From Rahnella aquatilis CIP 78.65 = ATCC 33071 (GTDB lineage Bacteria; Pseudomonadota; Gammaproteobacteria; Enterobacterales; Enterobacteriaceae), in NCBI RefSeq assembly GCF_000241955.1, contig NC_016818.1, forward strand, positions 3,100,001 through 3,164,000: a stretch of DNA of 64,000 nt, written 5' to 3'. Below are positions 10,385 to 19,537 of the stretch, piece by piece. Every line of letters starts with the position of its first letter. Position 1 is the first letter of the stretch. Both the position numbers and the translations under genes were made by a program. The notes under the pieces were generated by a model. That model had not been told where the DNA came from. It did no database searches and worked only from the letters and a program-made list of their open reading frames with translations.

Positions 10385-11035
10385 TCAGTCAGCGTTTTCA
10401 ACCAATGAAATACCCCGCCCGGCAAAAAAGCGGGCGAAAACTTCCACGGGTAACGTGACATCCTGCTGCGTGTAAATATCATGACCGGAGGGATTGTGAA
10501 AGGTCACAAACTCTCGGTCTGCATGCGTCACCAGCACCAGATGCCCGCCTTTACGTGGCGGAACAGTCTCCGGAATCCGAATTGACGGATGCACCGAGGC
10601 GATGAAAAACCGGTGATCGACCAATTGTGCAGCAATATCCTCAGCCAAAATATCCACTTTGATTACTGCGGTCAGCTCTAACTCCTGACGAACATACTCA
10701 ACAAAAGGCGCATAAATTAACCCCTTAATGTTCTCGCCCTCTCTCACATAGGCGCCATAGGGCAGGCTGCGTTGTGTCAGATTAAGAACAGGCACGACTT
10801 TTCCGGAAACCGCTGCCAGCACCATTTTCAGGCAACACATCCCACAAACATGGTTTGCCCATTCAATAAATTCCTGCTGGGTGGAAGCGCCAGACTGCGC
10901 CCAGAGTTTGATATCGCTCAGTTCGAGTTCACCGGCAATAATACCTGCGGCACAATCAGGATCTTCCCACTGACTGAAATAAGGTATTCCGGAAAGGGTT
11001 GTAAAAGCGCGTTGATTGGCTGAATTCACTGACAT
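10385..11035 (-). CDS. Papain-like (C39-type) cysteine peptidase-like protein
   Basis: 216 residues, no signal peptide seen. IPYFSQWEDPDCAAG at the start, then NHVCGMCCLKMVLA (C64, C67, C68), GGHLVLVTHA (H165) and FHNPSG (N181) give the ordered Cys/His/Asn pattern of C39-like peptidases. The GMCCLKM context resembles the GxxC/S(A)LxM motif around the nucleophile. A substrate cannot be named; related domains cleave double-glycine leaders or act in conflict and toxin contexts. It stands alone on the minus strand between yebV and an ASCH gene, and looks accessory. Confidence 0.65.
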   Translation of the reverse strand: MSVNSANQRAFTTLSGIPYFSQWEDPDCAAGIIAGELELSDIKLWAQSGASTQQEFIEWANHVCGMCCLKMVLAAVSGKVVPVLNLTQRSLPYGAYVREGENIKGLIYAPFVEYVRQELELTAVIKVDILAEDIAAQLVDHRFFIASVHPSIRIPETVPPRKGGHLVLVTHADREFVTFHNPSGHDIYTQQDVTLPVEVFARFFAGRGISLVENAD

Positions 11036-11096
11036 GACATATTCCTGAACGACAGATCGACAACATCAGGTTGATCATATAACTGGTGGGATTTAA

Positions 11097-11119
11097 GGTC
11101 TGATTTTCCTTATCAGACC
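11097..11119 (-). terminator. Terminator downstream of the ASCH gene
   Basis: On the minus strand GGTCTGA-(loop)-TCAGACC forms a 7-bp stem followed by TTAAAT, 11 bases after the ASCH stop codon. It separates that gene from the peptidase gene. Confidence 0.6.
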
Positions 11120-11129
11120 CCTCAGATAT

Positions 11130-11522
11130 TTAGAACTTCTCTATCATGCGGAACTTCATCAGCAACAATGGCATAGTGGGTTCAAACATCTCGTACTCTT
11201 CGAAGAAACGCTGATGCTCAGCGCGCCAGTAAGCCAGCGTGCGGTCACCCTCACCTTCTTCCCAGGCATGTTGCTCTGTCACCTGGTCAAACGGAACTTG
11301 TTTCACTTCGGTCAGTTGTACGGCACACACCGGATTATTGCGACCATCGACCACCACAAAGATTTCGCCCGGTTCGGGTTCCGGGTCATCATCAAGGTTT
11401 GAACAGGTGGCGGTTTTTGTGCCTGCAATAACACGCTTAGCCAGTTCGTCTGCTGACGACTCGGTATCACCAAACGACCAGCGCTCTGCATCCCTGTATT
11501 TAAGTGGGATCTGCGGAATCAT
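11130..11522 (-). CDS. ASCH-domain protein
   Basis: 130 residues. The ASCH fold signature is visible as AKRVIAGTKTATCS near residue 30 and PGEIFVVVDGRNNPVCAVQL, then WEEGEGDRTLAYWRAEHQRF. ASCH proteins are PUA-like beta-barrels that bind RNA or modified nucleosides; characterised members include a ribonuclease and an N4-acetylcytidine amidohydrolase. This length class (~130-150 aa with the EGEGDRTL..WR..H motif) matches the ribonuclease-like group. The precise substrate is unknown. Confidence 0.75.
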   Translation of the reverse strand: MIPQIPLKYRDAERWSFGDTESSADELAKRVIAGTKTATCSNLDDDPEPEPGEIFVVVDGRNNPVCAVQLTEVKQVPFDQVTEQHAWEEGEGDRTLAYWRAEHQRFFEEYEMFEPTMPLLLMKFRMIEKF

Positions 11523-11576
11523 AATTTATCCTTTCGATTGAGATAGTTCACTACCATAACAGGTAAACATTAGCAC

Positions 11577-11602
11577 AAAAAAACCCGCCGTAGCGGGTTT
11601 TC
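11577..11602 (-). terminator. Terminator of the WG-repeat operon
   Basis: aaacccgc-cgta-gcgggttt gives an 8-bp stem. On the minus strand it is followed by seven Ts, 18 bases after the last WG-repeat gene's stop codon. Confidence 0.9.
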
Positions 11603-11619
11603 AAAGCCGGAAACACATC

Positions 11620-14460
11620 CTAAAGCTTGCAGTTATCCGGCATCGTTACCGGCCACTGTCTTGCACTGCCGGCACCGTATAAAACGGCAACCCCGCATTC
11701 CTTATCGACCCTTGCAAGCGGTTTCCCCGTTTTATCAATCATCATCGACATAGCAGGCGTTGAAACAACGGCAACGCCGCTGTCAAACGGTGAGACGGCA
11801 CTGAATAGCGGGGCAATGGCAAAGTTGCCCTGCACGTCGACAAAACCGTAATAATTATTAGTTTTGGCAAAGGCCAGACCATCCACAGGCAAACCTAAGT
11901 CGGCATACGCCATGCCCTCGGCTTGTTTCCCCTGACTGTTTATCCAGGTTTTCATACCATCTGCGCGGGTCAGTACAGCGTGATCATTCACCATCAGGCT
12001 GGCTTTTCCCTGCACCGTCAGCATTAATTTACCGCTGTTGTCGACATAACGGGTTGCGGCTGCACCCTCCTGAGGGTCGTAAGAGACAGACCATGCACTG
12101 CCTGGCGGCATTACCCATCTGCCCTCCGGCATAGCCGCAACCCGCACACCTTTATCATCGATCAGCTCATACCCTGCTGGCGTCGAACGCAAAGCGCGGC
12201 CCTGAACAAAAGCAGAACTTTGGGCTTCCGCCATTGGCTGAATTTGCCACTCCCCTTGCGCCGAAAGGTAACCTTCCTGCGGCTTGCGGGATAATTTTAC
12301 CCAGTCGCCCAGCGCGCTTATGCGGGTTTGCTGTTCATGCAGTTCAATGTTGCCTTTGGGATCCAAAAGCCAGGACTGCCCTGCAACAGAGGTGGCAACA
12401 ATACGTCCATCGCTGAACTGAGTGACCGATAACCCCGCTGTTGGTTCGATTCTCGTTTTCGCATCATTGCCAATAATTTCGGTAATCACACTGGATTCAG
12501 GTTGCTCAGCAGCGGCCGGTTGCGTCAGCAGCCAGAGCGCAGAATTGATGCGTTTTGCTTTAGCATACTTCGCTTCAACGGTGGTTTTACCCTGGCTGTC
12601 TACAATGCCCCATAAGCCCTCCGGCGTTCTGAACGCCGCCAGACCATTGGCGTACTCACCCACATCCTGATAAGAGGGCTGAATGACCGTTTTCTGCGTG
12701 TTGACATCAAAGATGCCCCACAGCGCGCCTTCGGCAGCGGTTTCACGATAACGGAACCAACCGTTACCGACAGACTCAATCTCGAAAACGTTAGGTAAAT
12801 CATAATGCTTACCCGCGTGATCCAGTGCAGTCAGTTTTCCGTCCAGATAATCCAGCGCATAGCCATGAACAAAGGGAGAAATATTGTCTTCTGTCAGCGG
12901 GATAACAATTTTCCCCCGGGCATCGACAACACCGGTTCCCTCAGCCGTTCTGACAATAAACTGTTCGATATTTCCGTCCGCGTCAGCAGACTGAATATCC
13001 AGCCATTTGCTGTCAATCTGAAGTGAGCCGTCCGGGCGCAGGAAACCGGCACCGTTTTTACCGTTTCCAGATTCAGGACGGATCAGCGCCAGTGGTGACT
13101 GTGCAGAAGTGGCATCATCACTGAAATTGAGAGGTTCAATCCGGCTGCCATCAAGGGTGCTGATATTCTTCTGATTCAGTAACGCCTTTCCTGATGCATC
13201 AACAATATTGACGACATCTCCGTGTTCGTTACGTAGCCACAAACGGTGGTTGATCACTTCTGCACTGGCGATTTGCGCCAGCCAACCCACATTCTGCGAG
13301 CCCCCGATCATGGCTGCGGATGGCGCAACAATCGCGTTAACCTTTTTCGGGTTACCTTTAGTGGTAATCAGATATTCACCCGTGCTGTGCTCCCAGGGCT
13401 CACTGCCCGCTGGCAACAGGAGAGGTTGTTTACGTCCTGGGACATACACTGTGAGAGCGTCTTTAGCGACGGGGTTCAACACGTAATCACCCGAGACACG
13501 CAGCGAAGCGGCATCAGCTTCACTGAGGGTCGCGATAACCGCAGCGAAATTATCAAGTAACTTGATCCCTTCAGCGGTTTTCGCCAGCCAGAAAGCGCCG
13601 GTTTCTTCGCTGACAGACAAGTATTTTTGTTCGTCCGGCACGCCGTCAGTGCGAATTAACGTAATTCCTTCCGCATTTTTCGCCAGGGCAACAGAAGGGT
13701 TTTGCGGATCAAGTGTGATTGCGCGGTATTGCGGCAGAACGCGCCAGCTAAGATTACCATCAATGATGCCATAGCCTTTGCTGGCATCAAAAGCGATAAA
13801 GAGATCTTTCGGGCCGAACGGTTCAACCACTTCCATTTTGTCTGTAGCCACATGACGGACACCGTCAGGCGAAAGCAGAACGCTGTTAAACGTCAGACTG
13901 AGGCGGGCCGGAATGCCGTCACTCAGCGTGGCGTCATCCACTAATTCATCCAGCGCTTTACCGACCGGTGCGCCTTTACGGTCAATAATCTGCGGTTTTC
14001 CACCTGCAGTCACCACAGCCAGCCCGGATTCGGTAAAGGGCTGGACGTGATCAAAAGCCGGCGGAATCATCCAGTTTCCGGTCAGATCAATGAATCCCCA
14101 CTTGCCCTGTTGCATGGCAGCGGCGGCACCGAAATGATAGTCACCGACTTTTTCAAAAACAGGTTTAATGACCAGTTGCCCCTGATTATTTAAAAAGCCC
14201 CAACGCTCGCCATTGATCTCTGCAGCAGGCAAAAGTACTGCTGCACGGCCTTCATGGACATCGCGGATACATAAATTCTGAACCACAGGCAATGCATTAT
14301 GCATTTGTGCATCAGCCTGCGCCGCGGGTAACGGCGCAGAACAACTGTCGGGTTCTGCCGCGATTGCAGAGGCTGTCAGCGTCAATAAGGCCAGTGTGCT
14401 ACTGGTATTCAGAGCACAACGGAGAGCATTTCGTAGCCTTGAAGATTTGCTGACAAACAT
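11620..14460 (-). CDS. Exported WG-repeat protein, downstream paralog
   Basis: 946 residues. An N-terminal signal peptide (ALNTSSTLALLTLTASAIAA) indicates export. The mature protein is built of WG repeats, each ~20-35 residues with W/YGF(L/I/V)-(D/N)..G-(K/N)...I.P.F: GERWGFLNNQGQLVIKPVFE, GKWGFIDLTGNWMIPPAFD, LWGIFDVNTQKTVIQPSYQD, LWGIVDSQGKTTVEAKY, YYGFVDVQGNFAIAPLFS. Cysteines cluster at the mature ends (PDSCSAPLP; KECGVAV and DNCKL). The start codon overlaps the stop of the upstream paralog by one base (TAATG), so translation is probably coupled. Function is unknown; WG repeats usually form binding scaffolds. It is not part of the E. coli backbone here. Confidence 0.85.
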   Translation of the reverse strand: MFVSKSSRLRNALRCALNTSSTLALLTLTASAIAAEPDSCSAPLPAAQADAQMHNALPVVQNLCIRDVHEGRAAVLLPAAEINGERWGFLNNQGQLVIKPVFEKVGDYHFGAAAAMQQGKWGFIDLTGNWMIPPAFDHVQPFTESGLAVVTAGGKPQIIDRKGAPVGKALDELVDDATLSDGIPARLSLTFNSVLLSPDGVRHVATDKMEVVEPFGPKDLFIAFDASKGYGIIDGNLSWRVLPQYRAITLDPQNPSVALAKNAEGITLIRTDGVPDEQKYLSVSEETGAFWLAKTAEGIKLLDNFAAVIATLSEADAASLRVSGDYVLNPVAKDALTVYVPGRKQPLLLPAGSEPWEHSTGEYLITTKGNPKKVNAIVAPSAAMIGGSQNVGWLAQIASAEVINHRLWLRNEHGDVVNIVDASGKALLNQKNISTLDGSRIEPLNFSDDATSAQSPLALIRPESGNGKNGAGFLRPDGSLQIDSKWLDIQSADADGNIEQFIVRTAEGTGVVDARGKIVIPLTEDNISPFVHGYALDYLDGKLTALDHAGKHYDLPNVFEIESVGNGWFRYRETAAEGALWGIFDVNTQKTVIQPSYQDVGEYANGLAAFRTPEGLWGIVDSQGKTTVEAKYAKAKRINSALWLLTQPAAAEQPESSVITEIIGNDAKTRIEPTAGLSVTQFSDGRIVATSVAGQSWLLDPKGNIELHEQQTRISALGDWVKLSRKPQEGYLSAQGEWQIQPMAEAQSSAFVQGRALRSTPAGYELIDDKGVRVAAMPEGRWVMPPGSAWSVSYDPQEGAAATRYVDNSGKLMLTVQGKASLMVNDHAVLTRADGMKTWINSQGKQAEGMAYADLGLPVDGLAFAKTNNYYGFVDVQGNFAIAPLFSAVSPFDSGVAVVSTPAMSMMIDKTGKPLARVDKECGVAVLYGAGSARQWPVTMPDNCKL

Positions 14461-17222
14461 TAATTACCTCCGGTATCGCATGCAGGAGCCTTGGCTGGCC
14501 AGAGATAAGCCCCTCGGGCATCCACAATGACACGCTGATTGCAGCGCACCTGAATTTTCGCCTGAACAGCCCCATCGCTGTTAAGCAAGCTGACCACACC
14601 TTTACCGCCAGCCCAGGCATGCTTTTCGCTAAAATCATTCGCCCAGTCGAACTTAGGCAAAATAGCAAAACGCCCTGTAGTATTGATATAACCTAGCAGA
14701 TTTCCATAGGTCGATTTCTTCATGGCGGTAGCAAAATTATTGCTCATTGCGCCGACCTGATCGAAGTAAGCACCGATCAGTTTCTTCCCTTGCTGATCAA
14801 CAAAACCATACAGGCCTTTGCTATCGCGCACAGGGATCACGCCTGAGCTGGCTTTATCTGCCTGCAGGCTGTCGAGCCCGGCGAAACGCTGGATCTCATT
14901 GCCGTCGTTGTCATACAACACAGTTTCGCCGGTTGCGTCGTCATTCATGGCCAACCGCGTCATCGAGTTCAGCGCCTGAGCCTGCTCAAAACCCTCTAAC
15001 GGCACCGCGCCATGATCATTAATCAATGTGATACGGCCATCACTGACGGCACGACTCAGATTAAGAGGGGGGATGAAATTGAATTCAGCAGTATAAAGTG
15101 GTTGGATTTGCCAGTCACCCTGGCTGTTAATCACCCCAAAATGAGGCGAGAAACTGAGCATAACCCAGTTGCCATCGACAGAACTTGAGGATGCGGTAAT
15201 TGCCTTGCTGACAGGGAAACGCCCTGCACTGTCAAGCAGTGCAACACCCCCATCGGCAGGTTGAACCAGCCAGTGGTTTTGGCCCACGGGCTGCGGTCTT
15301 GAGAGTAAATCTGTTGCTAAAGCCTGACCGCTTTCAGCGCTGTAGAGGCTGTAATGGCTGGCAAGCGCACCGCGTTCACCAGGCTGATCGTTATCGGAAA
15401 GCGTAAAGGCACCCTGCCCGATATACTGGAATTTACCGCTACGGCCCGCATCAGGCGCAATCGCCCAACTGCCGTCGGTTCTGAGAACACCCCAACCCGC
15501 ATCTGTCTGCGCCAGGGCATAACCGTCATTGAACGAATCAATCTGGATAAACTGAGGAGCGACTTTACTGCTTTTACTCGCGATATCCCATAAGCCCCAA
15601 CGTTGGGCATCTTTTTCGCCCTCAGTATAAAACAGCAGGCCGGATGACAAACGCTGAGCGCTTTGCTGAATGTTTGCCGGCACGTCAATCGCATTACCAC
15701 TGCGATCAATCAGGTGCTTAACGTCTGCATTGCCGCTGTTGTCAGTGGCCCAGGTATAGTCGCCGTTAAACGGGGTGATTTGCGTAAATACTGGCTGGAT
15801 AACCCATTTCCCCGCAGCATCGACAGCGCCAACCTTTTTGTTTTCAGTATGGATGATCAACGGAGCCTGCGACGCATCTTCTTCAACCGATGCCCACTGC
15901 GGGTCGGAAAGCACGTTTCCCTGAGAAGTAAGGATAGCAGGAGGTTTTGTTGCATCGACAGGCGTCAGAACTGCCCATGGCAGGCTGTGTGCCGCATCTG
16001 TGTCTGCCTGAGCCAAAGCATGGATGTCATCGGTCATCGGCGTCGTGCCCAACGGCCTTAACTGATAGTCTTTCAGCGCGGTCAGCGTGGCGTCGTTAAG
16101 AAGCGCTACGCCGTTATTGTCATAGATCTGCACCACCTGAGGCGTTTTACCCTCAGTTTGCATCACCCAAAGGCGGTTGCCCTGTTGCAGAATTTGCGGT
16201 TTATTCACTTTCAGCGAAGCAATCTGATTATCAGCACCGATAATCACAATGCCTTTGCTGCCCGTACCCACGGTAGCCTTGCCCCAGACGAGGATGTTCT
16301 CAGATTGGTCTGCAGGAATATCCTGCACTTTTTCCAGCTTATTATTGAGAAGCTGTTTACTGTTATCAGTGCCTGTAACCAGCCAGCTACCTGAAGCCAG
16401 CGGGCGCACAGATTTATATTGCTCTTTATTTAACGACACACCCTGCCGGTCAACGAACACCCAGACATTTTTGGTTTTCACTGCAACGATGTCTCCGCCA
16501 AGTTGCGGCTCGTCGCGGGTTTTAAGGATCATCGGGTCAATCGCCCAGTCACCGTTTTCGTCGAGATATCCCCAGTAACCGTCTTGTGCAGAATCACGCT
16601 TTTGGGCCGGAATCAGCCCGGACTGAGGCATATCCAGTGCGATGACATCATCAGGCAGAGAAAGGGAACGATCTGTTGAGGCATTCCACAATGCTGGAGA
16701 AACTTGCGTTTGTACGCTTGCCAGTGCCTGACCGCGCACAAATCCCTGGCTGTCGAGAGAAACGGCAAACGGCAGCGTTTTTATCACCGCACCTTTGCGA
16801 TCAATCAGTACCAGACGGTTATCGGTCACCACCAGCGCAGTGCCTTGCGCATTGAAATCGGTTGCTCGGGTAAACTTAGGTTCAATAACCCAGTGACCTT
16901 TCTTATCGATATAACCGAATTTATCGCCTTTTTTCGCAGCAGCCAGATCATTCACAAAGCCACGGGCTTCACTGAAATCAGGCTTGATCACCATATGCCC
17001 GCTGGTATCCACGTAACCCCAGAGTGGTTCGCGAGATAACCCGACCAGCACAGGGGAAAGTCCCTGCTGGAAAGGCAACTGGCAATCCCTGGCCGTTTTT
17101 GCATTGCTACACGCCCGTAACAGTGCGTCATCTGCATGTACCGGCAGGCTAAAAAAAGCATTCAGAACCAGGGATAACGCACTGAAGTTTCTGACATATT
17201 TGAATTTTTCGGAGCAATTCAT
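14460..17222 (-). CDS. Exported WG-repeat protein, upstream paralog
   Basis: 920 residues with a signal peptide (NFSALSLVLNAFFSLPVHAD). Repeats include EPLWGYVDTSGHMVIKPDFS, DKFGYIDKKGHWVIEPKFTR, GYWGYLDENGDWAIDPMI, KVGAVDAAGKWVIQPVFTQI, GWGVLRTDGSWAIAPD, HFGVINSQGDWQIQPLY and GLYGFVDQQGKKLIGAYFD. It shares the layout of the downstream gene: a short Cys-containing head (RACSNAKTARDCQLPFQQ), repeats throughout, and a Cys-containing tail (VRCNQRV, APACDTGG). The two are therefore probably ancient tandem duplicates acting together in the periplasm or at the surface. It is the first gene of the two-gene operon. Confidence 0.85.
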   Translation of the reverse strand: MNCSEKFKYVRNFSALSLVLNAFFSLPVHADDALLRACSNAKTARDCQLPFQQGLSPVLVGLSREPLWGYVDTSGHMVIKPDFSEARGFVNDLAAAKKGDKFGYIDKKGHWVIEPKFTRATDFNAQGTALVVTDNRLVLIDRKGAVIKTLPFAVSLDSQGFVRGQALASVQTQVSPALWNASTDRSLSLPDDVIALDMPQSGLIPAQKRDSAQDGYWGYLDENGDWAIDPMILKTRDEPQLGGDIVAVKTKNVWVFVDRQGVSLNKEQYKSVRPLASGSWLVTGTDNSKQLLNNKLEKVQDIPADQSENILVWGKATVGTGSKGIVIIGADNQIASLKVNKPQILQQGNRLWVMQTEGKTPQVVQIYDNNGVALLNDATLTALKDYQLRPLGTTPMTDDIHALAQADTDAAHSLPWAVLTPVDATKPPAILTSQGNVLSDPQWASVEEDASQAPLIIHTENKKVGAVDAAGKWVIQPVFTQITPFNGDYTWATDNSGNADVKHLIDRSGNAIDVPANIQQSAQRLSSGLLFYTEGEKDAQRWGLWDIASKSSKVAPQFIQIDSFNDGYALAQTDAGWGVLRTDGSWAIAPDAGRSGKFQYIGQGAFTLSDNDQPGERGALASHYSLYSAESGQALATDLLSRPQPVGQNHWLVQPADGGVALLDSAGRFPVSKAITASSSSVDGNWVMLSFSPHFGVINSQGDWQIQPLYTAEFNFIPPLNLSRAVSDGRITLINDHGAVPLEGFEQAQALNSMTRLAMNDDATGETVLYDNDGNEIQRFAGLDSLQADKASSGVIPVRDSKGLYGFVDQQGKKLIGAYFDQVGAMSNNFATAMKKSTYGNLLGYINTTGRFAILPKFDWANDFSEKHAWAGGKGVVSLLNSDGAVQAKIQVRCNQRVIVDARGAYLWPAKAPACDTGGN

Positions 17223-17737
17223 CCGATGCCCTTATAACTGGATAAAATTAGAAAGTGTAGCGCCCGCATTTTTTCATCACCCGCAAAATGGGCGGGTGAG
17301 ACGGCAAAAAATCCGATAATAATCAATTTAAAACGAGCGCACATGCCATACACCTATAGGGTGTCAGCTTGTGAAAGAAAAAGCAGCTATTTTATTACTC
17401 TGTAACGAATGAATACACATTATCAATTCACAGAAAAATACGTTGGGTTTGTTATCGCTCATTTGGGCTCCTCACCTGCAGATAACCTGCCAGCAACATT
17501 CCAGCCTCCTTACTAGAAATTAGATCATTTTCATTTACATATGTATGAGCGGCTAACAATTAATCTTCGGAAGATTATTACAACTCTTGATTAAGGTCAT
17601 TATTTCCTCCTCTTTTGTCTGGTTTTATAGATTCCAGAGCGTTATGTGACCAATATCACTCCCGGTTCGAACGGCGTAAAACCCGGCAGTGTTCGGTTGC
17701 AGCGTATTTCAGGTGTTTTATCTCATTGGGGGAAGTC
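17223..17737. other. Divergent intergenic region between WG operon and DUF1883 gene
   Basis: 515 bases holding the promoters of both flanking units. A small palindrome acacctataggtgt-like (acacc-tatag-ggtgt, 17349-17363) lies ~130 bases upstream of the WG operon and could be an operator. Another dyad (atcttcggaagat, 17561-17573) lies nearer the DUF1883 gene. No gene or tRNA is seen. Confidence 0.45.
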
Positions 17738-17995
17738 ATGCCTATCGTTCGAGCCAGATTGAGTCTGTTTGGTGGCGACACTGTCGTCATACGTTGTTCA
17801 GAAAAATGTCACATTCATCTGATGTGTGAAAATGATGTTGAGCGAAAAGGACGTCACTCAGGTTTCGGCGATATTTTGACAATTAACGATCAAAATACGG
17901 CTTATGTGGGCATACCTTATAAAGGCATCTGGAACGTTCTTATCGATTCTCAGTGTGACTCACTGGAGCATTCAATAAGTTATCTGCCTGCCTGA
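17738..17995 (+). CDS. Small DUF1883-like protein
   Basis: 85 residues from ATG 17738, chosen because GGGGGAAG lies just upstream; the frame stays open further 5' (to 17615) without a good start. MPIVRARLSLFGGDTVVIRC, CHIHLMCENDVERKGRHSGF and AYVGIPYKGIWNVLIDS resemble the small beta-strand DUF1883 domain, in which V.VP..G.WNV.ID near the end is typical. DUF1883 is sometimes joined to TIR domains; here it stands alone. Function is unknown. It lies divergently from the WG operon. Confidence 0.55.
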   Translation: MPIVRARLSLFGGDTVVIRCSEKCHIHLMCENDVERKGRHSGFGDILTINDQNTAYVGIPYKGIWNVLIDSQCDSLEHSISYLPA

Positions 17996-18358
17996 ACCCC
18001 GCTATTATCTTCCCGCCCTTGTTCCTTGATCTGTGGCCGTTATCAGGCGGATGGAAAACCATTTGCCTGATATCTCATGTATTACCGGTCAGCCCGGCCT
18101 GCATCACAACGGTACAGGCAGCCGCTCGCACCATCCAGCAGCAAAATGCTGAATTGCGTGATGTCCTGGAAAAACTTTCGTCTGTCACATCAATTACATA
18201 CCGTTATTGAATTGAACATTCCATAATTTTCAAAAGACTTTTTTCTGTCTGATTTAGGTATTGCCAGCCCGGATTTCACATTGCATTCTGTCAGGGGTAA
18301 TGACGTGGCACCGGTCGTACTGGCCGGATTTCTTTCAGGCAAAAAACAGATCCTCATA
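17996..18358 (+). other. Intergenic region with possible coding remnant
   Basis: 363 bases before the amidohydrolase start. A stretch at 18112-18210 reads TVQAAARTIQQQNAELRDVL and ends EKLSSVTSITYRY-stop, with a helical, coiled-coil look, but it has no proper start or family match. It may be the eroded 3' end of a lost gene. No clear promoter is visible. Confidence 0.3.
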
Positions 18359-19537
18359 ATGAATAATAAATCACTTTGCACCATCGCTGACGTGGCGGAT
18401 CTCGTTCCGCAATTGCGCCAGATTCGCCAACACCTGCACCAACACCCTGAACTTTCCAATGAAGAATCTGCAACCGCAGCACTGGTCGCTGAAAAACTAG
18501 AATCTCTTGGCTATCAGGTGACTACTGCAGTTGGCGGATACGGCGTTGTCGGTACCATGAAACTTGGCAACGGATCACGCTGCATCGGTATCCGTGCAGA
18601 TATGGATGCCCTGCCCATCACCGAACAGACAGGCGTGAGTTACACCAGTCAGTTTCCCGGGAAAATGCATGCCTGCGGCCATGACGGTCATACGGCGATG
18701 TTGCTGGGCGCAGCCGCGCAGCTTGCGCGCAGCAAAAACTTTTCCGGCACCGTGCATCTTATTTTCCAGCCCGCGGAAGAAATCGGGTTTAACAGTGGCG
18801 CAGAGCGCATGCTGGCCGAACAGTTGTTTGAGCGATTCCCGTGTGATGCCGTCTACGGACTGCATAATCATCCCGGCTATCCGGTCGGCAAAATGATGTT
18901 CCGTTCTGGCCCGTTTATGGCAGCCTGCGACACAGTTAATATCACTGTTCATGGCAAAGGCGGGCATGCAGCCCGCCCGCACATGACCGTGGATCCAATA
19001 CTGGTTGCCAGCGGTCTGGTTATCGCCTTGCAGTCCGTTATTTCGCGCAATATCGACCCGAATGAAACAGCCGTCGTCACCATCGGTTCATTACATTCAG
19101 GTCATGCGGCGAATGTCATCCCTGAAACTGCGCGCCTTGAAATGAGTGTTCGATCCTTCGATCCTGAAGTACGCAAAATTCTTGAACAACGTATCCGTAC
19201 TCTGGTGGAGAATCACGCTGCCGGTTACGGTGCCCGCACTGAAATTGAATATATTCCCGGATATCCGGTGCTGGTGAATCACGCCCAGGAAACAGCATTC
19301 GCTGTGGAAGTGGCAAAAGAACTGCTGGGTGAAGAAAACGTGGTCGATAATCTTCCGCCTATTTCAGGTAGTGAAGACTTTGCGTATTTCCTGCAACAGA
19401 AGCCCGGTTGCTTCCTGCGTCTGGGTAACGGAGACAGCGCGGTGCTGCACAATCCGGCCTACAACTTTAACGATGAAAGTCTGAGCTTCGGCGCAGCCTA
19501 CTGGACACGTCTGGTCGAGCGCTATTTAGGAAGTTAA
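18359..19537 (+). CDS. M20-family amidohydrolase (peptidase/aminoacylase-like)
   Basis: 392 residues from ATG 18359; the frame also opens at TTG 18281, which is less likely, though neither has a strong ribosome-binding site. IRQHLHQHPELSNEE, GIRADMDALPI, HACGHDGHTAML (metal ligands, ~104-111), FQPAEEIGFNSGA (general-base Glu), GLHNHPGYPVG, the GKGGHAARPHM lid and SGSEDFAYFLQQKPG near the end are the full M20 zinc-hydrolase set. It hydrolyses an N-acyl or N-carbamoyl amino acid or similar amide in the cytosol; the substrate is undetermined. Its last 4 bases overlap the convergent extensin-like gene. Confidence 0.9.
   Translation: MNNKSLCTIADVADLVPQLRQIRQHLHQHPELSNEESATAALVAEKLESLGYQVTTAVGGYGVVGTMKLGNGSRCIGIRADMDALPITEQTGVSYTSQFPGKMHACGHDGHTAMLLGAAAQLARSKNFSGTVHLIFQPAEEIGFNSGAERMLAEQLFERFPCDAVYGLHNHPGYPVGKMMFRSGPFMAACDTVNITVHGKGGHAARPHMTVDPILVASGLVIALQSVISRNIDPNETAVVTIGSLHSGHAANVIPETARLEMSVRSFDPEVRKILEQRIRTLVENHAAGYGARTEIEYIPGYPVLVNHAQETAFAVEVAKELLGEENVVDNLPPISGSEDFAYFLQQKPGCFLRLGNGDSAVLHNPAYNFNDESLSFGAAYWTRLVERYLGS

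Noticed and set aside
17655..17690. tRNA-like ggttcgaac segment
   Set aside because: No acceptor stem, anticodon arm or CCA-proximal pairing can be formed around it.
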